Assembly (NCBI RefSeq): GCF_900156475.1
Contig: NZ_FTNR01000013.1
Location: forward strand, 1-64,000
Length of the DNA: 64,000 nt
Reading direction: 5' to 3'
Origin: Natronorubrum thiooxidans
Lineage (GTDB): Archaea > Halobacteriota > Halobacteria > Halobacteriales > Natrialbaceae
In this document: positions 55,543 to 63,582 of the stretch, one piece after another
Layout of the letters: each line of letters opens with the position of its first letter
Numbering within the stretch: the first letter of the stretch is position 1
The notes under the pieces: model-generated
Databases searched by the model: none
The model's input: only the letters and a program-made list of their open reading frames with translations
What the model was told of the DNA's origin: nothing
Position numbers and translations under genes: made by a program

Positions 55543-56136
55543 TCAGCGGTGGTCGGGTATCTCGTGGTCGCGGTCGGCGACGGTTTGCAACAGTTCGACC
55601 AGCGTCTCGGCGACCTCCTCGAGGCGTTCGTCACGGACGGTGTCGGGATTCGCATGCCGAAGCAACACGGTCTCGAGTGGCCCGCCATATCCTATACGGG
55701 AACTGTGTTCGCCGACCTCGTCGAACCACGTGACCGACACGGCGTACGCGTCATCATGCCTGCTGCTCTGGCCGGCAACCTCCTAGAGGGCAACCGTATT
55801 CCCGCCATGACCGTTAACGAGGACGAGTCGATCGAATCCGTGGTGGGCAAGGCTTCTGGCGATATCACGAACGTACGCTTTGAACGTCGACAGCGACGTC
55901 CACAGGATTCCAGTGAACTGGCTGTGTTCTTCGGCGACACCGACTGGGACCGCGGGTGTGACGACGACCGTCCCGTCGTATCGCTCGGCCGCCGCGTCCG
56001 CGATCGTCTCGGCGTTGAGCGTGTCCGTACCCAGCGGTGCGTGTGGACCGTGCTGTTCAGTGCTTCCGACAGGAAACAGCACCAGAGTCGTGTCGATCGC
56101 ATCGATCTCCGTCCACGTTGCTTGCTCGAGATGCAT
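55543..56136 (-). pseudogene. Creatininase-family amidohydrolase with in-frame TAG
   Basis: The family start is seen as MHLEQATWTEIDAIDTTLVL, FPVGSTEQHGPHAPLGTDT (metal-binding Glu/His/Asp) and LVLVNGHGGNTVAL. Then TAG at 55783-55785 interrupts the frame, which continues EVAG, DDAYAVSVTWFDEVGEHS and GGPLETVLLRHANPDTV. About 40 residues usually found before the C-terminal helix seem to be missing, so the read-through protein of about 197 residues is also short. The stop plus the internal loss indicate a dead gene. Creatininases act on creatinine and related amides; creatine breakdown yields sarcosine, which fits the neighbours. Confidence 0.8.
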
Positions 56137-56225
56137 ACGACTGACTGCTGTACGGCGGTCACGTAAAACGTCACCTCCTCGAGATACGTCCAAACTTACA
56201 AGCCCTACCGAGCGGTTGAACCAAT

Positions 56226-57190
56226 ATGGAGTACGAGGACGTTACTCATACGAAGCGCGAGCGCCGCCTCGGTCGTCTGCCGTCCGGGACGGACATCACC
56301 GTGACCGTCACCGATACGAGGGCGGGATCGGGCCGACTGCGTACCTGCAGGCCGCACAGCACGGAATTGAACTCAACGGGACGGCTGCGTTGCGCCGACT
56401 TCATCATCGTCTGCTGGCCACGGATCTCGCCGGGACGGTGATCGTCGTTCCAATCGTCAACACGCTCGCGTTCGATCATGCGTCGTATGTCACGCCACAG
56501 GCGATCGATGCAGTCAATCCGAACTGCAACCGCGTCTGGCCGGGTGACGACGATGGGACCGTGCAAGAACGAATGGTCGCCACACTGTGGCAACTGATCG
56601 AGACGGCAGACCTTGTGATCGACCTGCACACTGGTACCGCAGACATGCTCGAGCACGTGCGGTTCCAGAGCGGTGACCAGGAATCGCGACGTCTTGCATC
56701 GACGTTCGGCACGGACTATCTACTGACGGGTACGGCGATCGACCACGGGGGAGAGGGGGACGAGACATTTCAGGGAAAACTTCGGACGGCTGCTGCGCGG
56801 GCCGGTATTCCGGCGATCGTCCCGGAACTCTCGAACAGTCGCCAGATCGACCACGACGCGGCACGGAGAGGTGTACGAGGGCTTCGGAACGTCCTCGGTA
56901 AACTGGGAATCATCCGTGAAGAGCCAGCAGCGACACCGCCACAGACGCTTCTCCGTCACAACGGAGGTCGTATCGGAACGGACCGGTCCGGTATCTTCGA
57001 GTCAAATCCGGATATCGAGGTTGGTGATCACGTGTCCCAGGAAGCTGAGCTGGGAACGGTGTACTGTCCGACCACATTCAAAAAACGCCAGTCCGTGACG
57101 ACAACCGACGCCGGCGTCGTCTACTCGCTCACGAGAGAATCCGTCGTTACGGCCGGCGAAAAAGTCGCCTGTATCGCAGTGCAAGTGTGA
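56226..57190 (+). pseudogene. Succinylglutamate desuccinylase/aspartoacylase-family gene, frameshifted
   Basis: The zinc-dependent acylase starts MEYEDVTHTKRERRLGRLPS, then GTDITVTV. One base is missing near 56307-56309, and the correct frame resumes at HRYEGGIGPTAYLQAAQHG. The His of AQHGIELNG with the N-x-L-x-x loop, IDLHTG and the Glu of AIVPELSN would form the zinc and catalytic site. The C-terminal beta domain is intact to GEKVACIAVQV. With one base added, about 321 residues result, a normal length. Substrates in this family are N-acylated amino acids. It diverges from the broken creatininase gene with an 89-bp gap. Confidence 0.82.
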
Positions 57191-57208
57191 CAGCCAAACG
57201 CACGCGAC

Positions 57209-57781
57209 TCAGCCGTGGACGATTGATGAACAGAAGTTCTGAACGATTCGCTTGCCTGCGTCAGTGAGAATACTCTCCGGATGAAACTGGACCCCAACGT
57301 GGGGCCGTTGAGCGTGTCGGACCCCCATGACTATCCCCCTGTCGTCGTCAGTGTGTGCCGTCTCGAAGAGTTGCGACGGCAGGTCGTTCCTGTCAATCGA
57401 AAGTGAATGGTACCGACCGACCTCAACGGGGTTCGGAACGCCGTCGTAGAGGGCAGTCCCATCGTGGCTCACCACAGACGGTTTACCGTGGACGACGTCG
57501 GGTGCGTGCCCAACTGGAACGCCGTGGGCGGTACAGAGCGCCTGGTGGCCGAGACAGACGCCGAGTGCTGGATACGCGGTTTCGGAGAAGACGTCGACGG
57601 AAACGCCGGCTTCTGCGGGGGTTCCCGGGCCAGGAGACACGACAATGCCGTCAGGATCGAGCGTTCGTATTCCGTCGACGTCGATTTCGTCATTGCGTCG
57701 TACCGTTACGTCTTCGAACTCCCCGACGTACTGGACGAGGTTGTACGCGAACGAGTCGTAGTTGTCGATAATCAGAATCAT
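57209..57781 (-). CDS. pabA: Aminodeoxychorismate/anthranilate synthase glutamine amidotransferase
   Basis: 190 residues, class I glutamine amidotransferase. The start is [20 protein letters not shown], the oxyanion loop VVSPGPGTP, the nucleophilic Cys in [15 protein letters not shown], and the His-Glu pair in [16 protein letters not shown]. It makes ammonia for the chorismate-using partner, whose stop overlaps this ATG by 4 bp. TrpG and PabA cannot be told apart by sequence. The folate theme nearby and the absence of other trp genes favour p-aminobenzoate synthesis. Confidence 0.88.
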   Translation of the reverse strand: MILIIDNYDSFAYNLVQYVGEFEDVTVRRNDEIDVDGIRTLDPDGIVVSPGPGTPAEAGVSVDVFSETAYPALGVCLGHQALCTAHGVPVGHAPDVVHGKPSVVSHDGTALYDGVPNPVEVGRYHSLSIDRNDLPSQLFETAHTDDDRGIVMGVRHAQRPHVGVQFHPESILTDAGKRIVQNFCSSIVHG

Positions 57782-59289
57782 TCCACACCACCAGCTACAT
57801 CAGGAACAGTTTCGACGGCGAACGACGCCTGTTCGCCGAGTGCCTCATCGACAGCCGTAACGAGTGCCCGCGCCTTGTCGAGGGTCTCATCGTACTCGCG
57901 TTCTGGGATCGAATCGTGGACGACACCGGCACCGACGCGAAGGTGATACTCGTCGGCGTGCCGGACCAGCGTCCTGATACTGATGTTCAACGTCACCCGA
58001 TCGTCGAAACCGAAGATCCCAATACTCCCGGTGTACGGACCGCGACGCGTCGCCTCGAGTTCGTCGATGATCTCCATTGTTCGCGGCTTGGGTGCGCCGG
58101 TGATCGTTCCACCGGGGAACACTGCTGCAACAGCGTCAGCGAGGTTTACGTCGTCCCGAAGGCTCCCTTCGACGAGCGAGACAAGGTGCATAACCTCCGA
58201 GTACCGGTCCACACGGCGATACTCCGTCACGTCAACAGAGCCGAACTCGCTTACCTTACCGAGATCGTTACGCTCGAGATCGACGAGCATTGCGTGTTCT
58301 GCCCGTTCTTTCTCGTCGCTACGGAGATCTCTCTCCAGTTCCGTATCCGCCGTTGGGGTCTCGCCTCGAGGTCTGGTTCCAGCAATCGGTTCCGTGACAA
58401 GTTCTGATCCGGCCCCCTCGAGCAACAGCTCGGGGCTCGCGCTAATGAGATCAAGTCCCGGAAACTCGAGCAGGCCCGAGTAGGGGGCCGGGTTCACCCG
58501 TCGGGCCGCGTCGAACACGTCGACCGGGTGGGCAGCTGCTGGCGCGACCAGTCGATGAGAAATATTCGCTTGGAACGTCTCACCGTCGCGAATGTACTGT
58601 TTGACCCGCTGGACACGGTCAGCGAATGCCGCCCGTCCGCAGTCGCTCTCGAACGTCGCCCGCGCTGCAGAAGCCGGAGCCGTGTGTGTTGGCTCGCTAC
58701 CGTCGATCACGGCCTGTGCCAGCGAAAGCGCCTGTTCCCGTCCAGTCTCGTAGGCAGTGGTCGGTTCATCGTCGACGATGGGACACGCCGTGATCCGGAG
58801 TTCCACGCCACCGTCTCGCGGCTCTTGCCACGCTGCGACGCGGTCAAAGATGCCCAGTTGGAGGCGCGGAAGGCCTCGTTCGTCTCTCGTCGTCGATGGC
58901 AACTCCTCGAGTTCCCGGGCGACGTCGTAGGAGAGCCATCCAAATGCACCGCATGGATATGGAACTGTGCAGGATCCGCGAACCAGCCGTTCGCGTTCCA
59001 AGAGCGCGTCAATCGCCTGAATCGATGGACTCATTGCGTCTCGATTGACCACGTTCGCACTCACCTGAATTCGTTCAACGGGGTCGACACCGAAGTATCC
59101 CCATCCCGACTGACCGCCTGTGGTTTCGAGATAGAATCCATCATGCTTCGTATCACGGACCGTTCGATAGGCATCGAAGGGGTCAGAGACCGGCAGACGT
59201 ACTTCGACGGGAATTCGAACGCCAGCTGGTGCTTCCTTTGCAATCTCGACAAATGATTCTTTTTCGGTACTGATTGTTATCGTGTTCAT
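57778..59289 (-). CDS. pabB: Aminodeoxychorismate synthase component I (or anthranilate synthase I)
   Basis: 503 residues from [16 protein letters not shown]. The N-terminal domain has [18 protein letters not shown], the catalytic domain [42 protein letters not shown] and [20 protein letters not shown]. It turns chorismate to aminodeoxychorismate using ammonia from PabA. The substrate loop reads [11 protein letters not shown]; many PabB proteins have a Lys where this has Ala, which is also the TrpE residue, so the reaction is not settled. Coupled to pabA by ATGA overlap; no lyase (pabC) or other trp gene follows. Context of folCP, purU and glyA leads me to prefer PabB. Confidence 0.83.
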   Translation of the reverse strand: MNTITISTEKESFVEIAKEAPAGVRIPVEVRLPVSDPFDAYRTVRDTKHDGFYLETTGGQSGWGYFGVDPVERIQVSANVVNRDAMSPSIQAIDALLERERLVRGSCTVPYPCGAFGWLSYDVARELEELPSTTRDERGLPRLQLGIFDRVAAWQEPRDGGVELRITACPIVDDEPTTAYETGREQALSLAQAVIDGSEPTHTAPASAARATFESDCGRAAFADRVQRVKQYIRDGETFQANISHRLVAPAAAHPVDVFDAARRVNPAPYSGLLEFPGLDLISASPELLLEGAGSELVTEPIAGTRPRGETPTADTELERDLRSDEKERAEHAMLVDLERNDLGKVSEFGSVDVTEYRRVDRYSEVMHLVSLVEGSLRDDVNLADAVAAVFPGGTITGAPKPRTMEIIDELEATRRGPYTGSIGIFGFDDRVTLNISIRTLVRHADEYHLRVGAGVVHDSIPEREYDETLDKARALVTAVDEALGEQASFAVETVPDVAGGVE

Positions 59290-59568
59290 AGCTGCCATGG
59301 CGTGGAAATCGTGGACTTCAGGCCGTGATAGCTTCCTTGCGGATCTGCCTCCACCGGAATCGATCACCGTCCCGGAAACGTTCGTCTAGGCTGAACAGGA
59401 AGAGTGAATAAAAAGATTGTGTGGTCTATGGACAGTGAACAAGAAAAATACCGCCCGAATAACTGGAATTTGACGACAACTGTAACTTAGATTCATCGCC
59501 GACTATTTAATAGTGTGAACTATTCCCCACTCAGTCTTAACCCGAACAACTGGATGATTGTAGATACC

Positions 59569-60684
59569 ATGGTAGTAAGTGACTCGGTTGGGATGCTATC
59601 TCAAACGATCGAGGAATACGAGTCCGACGGTGGGGTGGTCCATCAGGTCGACGCAACTATTGGGGGGAACGGTGGCGAACTCAACGTCTCGGTCGATGTT
59701 GCCGTGCCGCTCTGTGGAGCGACGACGGCTCATCCGGGAACCGAACCAACACCGCAAACAGCGACACTCGAAGAGAACGGTGGATTACAGATCGAGTTTT
59801 CGCCAGCAGCCGTGCCGCCGATCGACGAGTACACGCCTTCGGGCGTGTCGAGTGTCAGAGAGTCAGTCAGCGTTATCTCGGATGGAACCATCGTCGTAAC
59901 GTTCGCTCTCGAGTTCACAGATACGGAGCCGGATTCGGCTGGAATGACGGCCGACGTCGCCCCTGCACCTGACGGCAATACGGACGAAACGGTCGTGTAC
60001 TCCGAACGGCCAAAGACGGATGAGAACAGAGCAGCGGCCGACATCGAAACGGCAGTATCCAGTGACGAATCGAAATCGAGGTCGCCAACCGAAGGCATGA
60101 ACGCGTCCGCTCACGAACCCACACAGGACGCTAAAACGCAGACTGAAAATGAAACGGAGCACAATCACACACTGGACAGTGGAACCGAGCGCAAGCTCGC
60201 ATCCGCACGTAACGACGATCTGCCACCCTACGATGACGTCGAGTATTTGCAGTGTCTGTACGACACGTTCGATACGTTCACCGCGATGGCAGACATCCTC
60301 GAGATGGATGTCGCATCCGAAACCGTTCGTCGATACATGATCGACGCTGGCGTCCACGAACCCGCATCGTACGACACGAACACCGTCGTCGAGGACGGTG
60401 CCGACGAGTCGGCTGTCGAGAACCAACTCGTCGCTGATGGGATCGGACTCCCAGAAGACATCGCAATCGACGAACTGATAGATGCGATCGAATCGTCGAT
60501 GACATTGTACGACGTCCACCGAGAACTTGATCTCGAGCGGAAGCAGGCTCGTGAGCTACTGGAACAGTTGAACCTGATAGACCTCGTCACGAAGCGCCTC
60601 TACGATACAGACGAACCGGAGCGACGCCCCTCTCGGAACGAAATCGCCGAGCGGATTCGCAATAGTATCACCCCAGGACAGTAG
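59569..60684 (+). CDS. Unrecognised protein with two HTH-like segments, possible regulator
   Basis: About 371 residues if the ATG at 59569 (MVVSDSVGMLSQTIEEYESD) is used; GTG at 59515 and ATG at 59554 are in frame too. Residues 1-130 are beta-rich (VVHQVDATIGGNGGELNVSV, then TIVVTFALEFTDTE). About 130-210 is an acidic, Thr/Glu-rich linker. Two helical blocks follow: VEYLQCLYDTFDTFTAMADI with ETVRRYMIDAGVH (about 225-264), and DELIDAIESSMTLYDVHREL with LEQLNLIDLVTKRLYD (about 302-344). Both read like helix-turn-helix units. It lies 222 bp upstream of the Rieske oxygenase on the same strand and could control it. Function unknown. Confidence 0.7.
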   Translation: MVVSDSVGMLSQTIEEYESDGGVVHQVDATIGGNGGELNVSVDVAVPLCGATTAHPGTEPTPQTATLEENGGLQIEFSPAAVPPIDEYTPSGVSSVRESVSVISDGTIVVTFALEFTDTEPDSAGMTADVAPAPDGNTDETVVYSERPKTDENRAAADIETAVSSDESKSRSPTEGMNASAHEPTQDAKTQTENETEHNHTLDSGTERKLASARNDDLPPYDDVEYLQCLYDTFDTFTAMADILEMDVASETVRRYMIDAGVHEPASYDTNTVVEDGADESAVENQLVADGIGLPEDIAIDELIDAIESSMTLYDVHRELDLERKQARELLEQLNLIDLVTKRLYDTDEPERRPSRNEIAERIRNSITPGQ

Positions 60685-60857
60685 TACTCGTTCGAACGGG
60701 CATCGATACGTCGTCCCAACAGCGACAGCGACGTAACCTGTTCACGTTCGTTCTTCGGATGCGCCGGGACATCGGTACAGCAAACCGTCCGAGTCATCAC
60801 CGTCATCAAATACCAGCCTTCGGAGCTGGAAGTCTTGGTCGCTTATATTCATGTTCA

Positions 60858-60879
60858 ATATCACTGGTGAACCATTTTT
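60858..60879 (+). promoter_or_regulatory. Promoter element shared by both Rieske-type genes, copy 1
   Basis: ATATCACTGG, two variable bases, then AACC, one variable base and TTTTT. It begins 48 bp before the ATG at 60906. A copy with 19 of 22 bases the same lies exactly 48 bp before the second paralogue at 63583. GGTACCGTATGAC is also shared at the start codons. It probably includes the TATA/BRE region and a regulator site. Confidence 0.55.
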
Positions 60880-60905
60880 AGTAGTTGTTGTATTGTTGGT
60901 ACCGT

Positions 60906-62039
60906 ATGACACAGTGGAGCGATTCACAAACGAAAGACGTGAGCGACGATATCACGGAGCAATCGAACGCATTACCAGCGAAGTATTTTATCGAAGACGA
61001 TGTCTTTGAGATGGAGAAAGAGAAGGTATTCGGCCAGTACTGGATGTACGCAGGCCACGCCAACAGCATCAAAGACCCCGGTCAGTTCTTCACTCGAACC
61101 ATCGGTGACCGCCAACTGATAATCGTCCGCGACCACGATGGCAACGTCACAGCGTTCGATAACGTCTGTGCCCACCGTGGGTCGAAAATGGTCGAAGATA
61201 CACCGATGACCGATCCCGCCGAAACGAGTCGGATCCGGTGTCCGTACCACCTCTGGACGTATGATCTGGAGGGAAAACTCCAGAGTACACCCAAGAGTTT
61301 CGAGGAAGCGAGTCTGAACCCCGACCTCGAGGACGAGGACGTACAGGAGTTCGATTGCGAAACGAACGGTCTCAACGACGTTCACGTCGACACCATCGGC
61401 CCATTCATCTTCGTGAACTTGAGCGACGATCCGATGCCGCTGGCCGAGCAGGCCGGCGTCATGAAAGACCGTCTCGAAGCACTCCCGCTCGAAGAGTACG
61501 AACACGCCACTCGAATCGTCTCGGAGGTCGAGTGCAACTGGAAGGTGTTCGCCAGCAACTACTCCGAGTGTGACCACTGCCAGGCCAACCACCAAGACTG
61601 GATCAAGGGCATCTCGCTCAACGAATCCGAACTCGAGGTCAACGACTACCACTGGGTACTCCACTACACCCACGAAGCGGATGTCGATGACGAGGTGCGC
61701 ATCCACGACGAACGTGAGGCTCAGTTCCACTACCTCTGGCCGAACTTTACGGTCAATATGTACGGCACTGCCGACGGCTACGGCACCTACATTATCGACC
61801 CGATCGACACCGATCGGTTCCAGTTGATCGCAGACTACTATTTCCGAGACAGTGAACTCACCGAGGACGAGCGGGAGTTCGTCCGCACGAGTCGCCAGCT
61901 CCAAGAGGAGGATTTCGAACTGGTCGAACGTCAGTGGGACGGCCTCAAGACAGGAGCGCTTGCTCAGGCCCAACTCGGCCCCAACGAACACACCGTCCAC
62001 CGGTTCCACCAGCTCGCTCAGGAAGCCTACAACTCGTGA
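60906..62039 (+). CDS. Rieske non-haem iron oxygenase, alpha-subunit type (candidate glycine betaine monooxygenase)
   Basis: 377 residues. The Rieske [2Fe-2S] ligands are Cys88/His90 in NVCAHRGSKM and Cys112/His115 in RCPYHLWTYD. The mononuclear iron ligands are probably His224 and His229 in NYSECDHCQANHQDW with Asp336 in LQEEDFELVERQ. This is the ring-hydroxylating-oxygenase alpha family, which also contains GbcA, carnitine and choline monooxygenases. Dimethylglycine dehydrogenase-like, BCCT, glyA and folate genes nearby make N-demethylation of glycine betaine the best guess; aromatic substrates cannot be excluded. No reductase gene is found in the window. Own promoter, followed after 52 bp by a small gene. 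Confidence 0.88.
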   Translation: MTQWSDSQTKDVSDDITEQSNALPAKYFIEDDVFEMEKEKVFGQYWMYAGHANSIKDPGQFFTRTIGDRQLIIVRDHDGNVTAFDNVCAHRGSKMVEDTPMTDPAETSRIRCPYHLWTYDLEGKLQSTPKSFEEASLNPDLEDEDVQEFDCETNGLNDVHVDTIGPFIFVNLSDDPMPLAEQAGVMKDRLEALPLEEYEHATRIVSEVECNWKVFASNYSECDHCQANHQDWIKGISLNESELEVNDYHWVLHYTHEADVDDEVRIHDEREAQFHYLWPNFTVNMYGTADGYGTYIIDPIDTDRFQLIADYYFRDSELTEDEREFVRTSRQLQEEDFELVERQWDGLKTGALAQAQLGPNEHTVHRFHQLAQEAYNS

Positions 62040-62091
62040 TCACAACAAAAGCCACCGACCGACCGAAACCAGTACACGATCGCAAAAACCT

Positions 62092-62469
62092 ATGAGTACA
62101 CAAGACCAATCACCAACACACGATCAGGCAGCATACGTCGCAACCTGTCCGGAGTGCGACGTCGAGTTCCAGACGGACATTGCGAACGAAATTATCGAGT
62201 TTTACCGCCGTCACTACCGCGTGACGGGCCACCACGTAGTGTTCGACCGTACGCAGCTGGATCTAGACGAGGAAGTCACAGGCACGGATCTCAAGGACGT
62301 CGTCTGGCAACTTCAAAACCAGTACGAAAACGGTGTTCCGATCGGCATCATCTCGGCGGTGATGAGCGAGCGAGGCACTTCGATCGGCGAGACGCTGGAC
62401 GAGATTCACAAAGTGCGGATGACCGGTGGACTGTACGAACCACGGGACGACCATCTTGGTGCGTTCTAG
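62092..62469 (+). CDS. Small C2H2-finger-like protein with winged-helix-like C-terminus
   Basis: 125 residues, start ATG at 62092. CPECDVEF gives Cys19 and Cys22; His41 and His47/48 in FYRRHYRVTGHH could complete a C2H2-type zinc site. The rest, DLKDVVWQLQNQYENGVPIG, then ERGTSIGETLDEIHKVRMTG and GLYEPRDDHLGAF, looks like a winged-helix end (the LYEPRDDHL wing resembles that of MCM C-terminal domains). It may be a DNA-binding regulator. It lies 52 bp after the Rieske oxygenase on the same strand and is probably co-transcribed with it. Family not recognised. Confidence 0.7.
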   Translation: MSTQDQSPTHDQAAYVATCPECDVEFQTDIANEIIEFYRRHYRVTGHHVVFDRTQLDLDEEVTGTDLKDVVWQLQNQYENGVPIGIISAVMSERGTSIGETLDEIHKVRMTGGLYEPRDDHLGAF

Positions 62470-62529
62470 CAGGTTTGGCTGGTAGGTTGATGCTGGGTAG
62501 CACCCGATCGGAGGGGTGTCTCGTGACGA

Positions 62530-63321
62530 TTAATCCTCCCGTCGGGGTTCGTCGTCCTGAGACCACTTGTCCGCCGGATCAACTGGCCTGACAGCGCGGG
62601 CCAGTTCCTCCTCGGTGTACTCGCGGTCCTCGAGTTGCATACTCTGGAGGCGCCACTGGCGACTCAGTTCCGGCTCACCGTCAGGACCGACTCGTGCCCC
62701 GTGGGTTCTGAAGAAGGCCCCATCTCGGCCAAGTCGCGTTCCCTCGTAGGTATGTTGGTCGAACGCAACATCGTACTTTCCATCAGGCTCGAGTTCGTCG
62801 GCGGGGTGCTTATACCGCGGCTCACGGCCTTCCTCACGTGCGCTCGCGCGTTCTTCGGAAAGTTCGCCGAAGTAGTCGTCCGCGTGTGCAGACTCTCGAG
62901 ATGACGGTGCTCGAGCAGCCGCAAGCGCAGCGTGAACTGCACAGAGACGTCCGCGCCAAGAATCTTCCGACCAGCGCTCGCGAGCCAGTTCCTCGTAGTG
63001 ACTCACTACGAGCGCAACGTCGTGACCGGCACGCAGGTCTTCGACGACGTAGAGGTTGATGCGATCCCAGAAGTTCCACGCATATCCCGATCGAACCAGT
63101 TCCCACGCAGCCCACGCCGCAGTCTCCTCATCCGACCGGCGAACCGCCTTCTGGAGCAGGCTAGAAACGGTATATCGGTTCACCCCCGATTTCGTCTCGT
63201 TTTCCGCAAGTTCGTCGCCGAAGTCGGTACGAGCGGCCTCTGAACTGTCGTCCGTGTCGTCGGACTCGTCTGTCTGGAGTTCGCCGCCGGAGCCGAACCG
63301 TGCCTGTTTTCGGTCGTCCAT
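62530..63321 (-). CDS. Protein resembling the C-terminal domain of MgsA/RarA ATPases, without the AAA+ part
   Basis: 263 residues (or 265 from ATG at 63327). After an acidic N-terminus come helices YTVSSLLQKAVRRSDEETAA, LVRSGYAWNFWDRINLYVVE and ARERWSEDSWRGRLCAVHAA. A tail has YKHPADELEPDGKYDVAFDQ and FRTHGARVG. The order resembles the tetramerisation domain of RarA/MgsA clamp-loader-like ATPases, where KYPHDY-type sequence precedes the end. No Walker motif exists here. It is oriented against both Rieske genes that flank it. Role unknown; a link to replication is only a possibility. Confidence 0.6.
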   Translation of the reverse strand: MDDRKQARFGSGGELQTDESDDTDDSSEAARTDFGDELAENETKSGVNRYTVSSLLQKAVRRSDEETAAWAAWELVRSGYAWNFWDRINLYVVEDLRAGHDVALVVSHYEELARERWSEDSWRGRLCAVHAALAAARAPSSRESAHADDYFGELSEERASAREEGREPRYKHPADELEPDGKYDVAFDQHTYEGTRLGRDGAFFRTHGARVGPDGEPELSRQWRLQSMQLEDREYTEEELARAVRPVDPADKWSQDDEPRRED

Positions 63322-63381
63322 ACACATACTGTCGACCGAGCCAATTTACAGTTTGGTGGTCTACGGCGGCTATATGTAACA

Positions 63382-63462
63382 ACTGAAACGGATTCCACAC
63401 TACTCGCACAGCTGTCGTACGATCGGTATGCAGGGACTGTCAGTGGCTGCTATACTGATCGC
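63382..63462 (+). repeat. Dispersed intergenic repeat, copy
   Basis: It starts ACTGAAACGGATTCCACAC and runs through ACAGCTGTCGTACGATCGG to GGACTGTCAGTGGCTGC. It aligns in the same orientation with the copy at 31584-31660. It lies upstream of the second Rieske-type gene, beyond its promoter. Confidence 0.55.
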
Positions 63463-63534
63463 CAACGGATCGATCACATCGCCCGACGACTTCTATCAGC
63501 CTGCTTAGGAACTGAGATTATATAACAGTATGCT

Positions 63535-63556
63535 ATATCACTGGCCAACCCTTTTT
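63535..63556 (+). promoter_or_regulatory. Promoter element shared by both Rieske-type genes, copy 2
   Basis: Reads ATATCACTGGCCAACC then CTTTTT, beginning 48 bp before the ATG at 63583; see the copy at 60858-60879. Conservation at identical spacing, while sequence further upstream differs, points to selection or recent duplication of the promoter. Confidence 0.55.
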
Positions 63557-63582
63557 GCGAATTTACTCAATTGTGGTACCGT

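Noticed and set aside
55783-55785. Pyrrolysine at the TAG in the creatininase-like gene
   Set aside because: The gene also appears to lack a C-terminal stretch, the neighbour is frameshifted, and no pyl genes are seen. A dead gene is simpler.
31584-63462. CRISPR array
   Set aside because: The dispersed repeats are kilobases apart, irregular and partly inverted, with no regular spacers and no cas genes.
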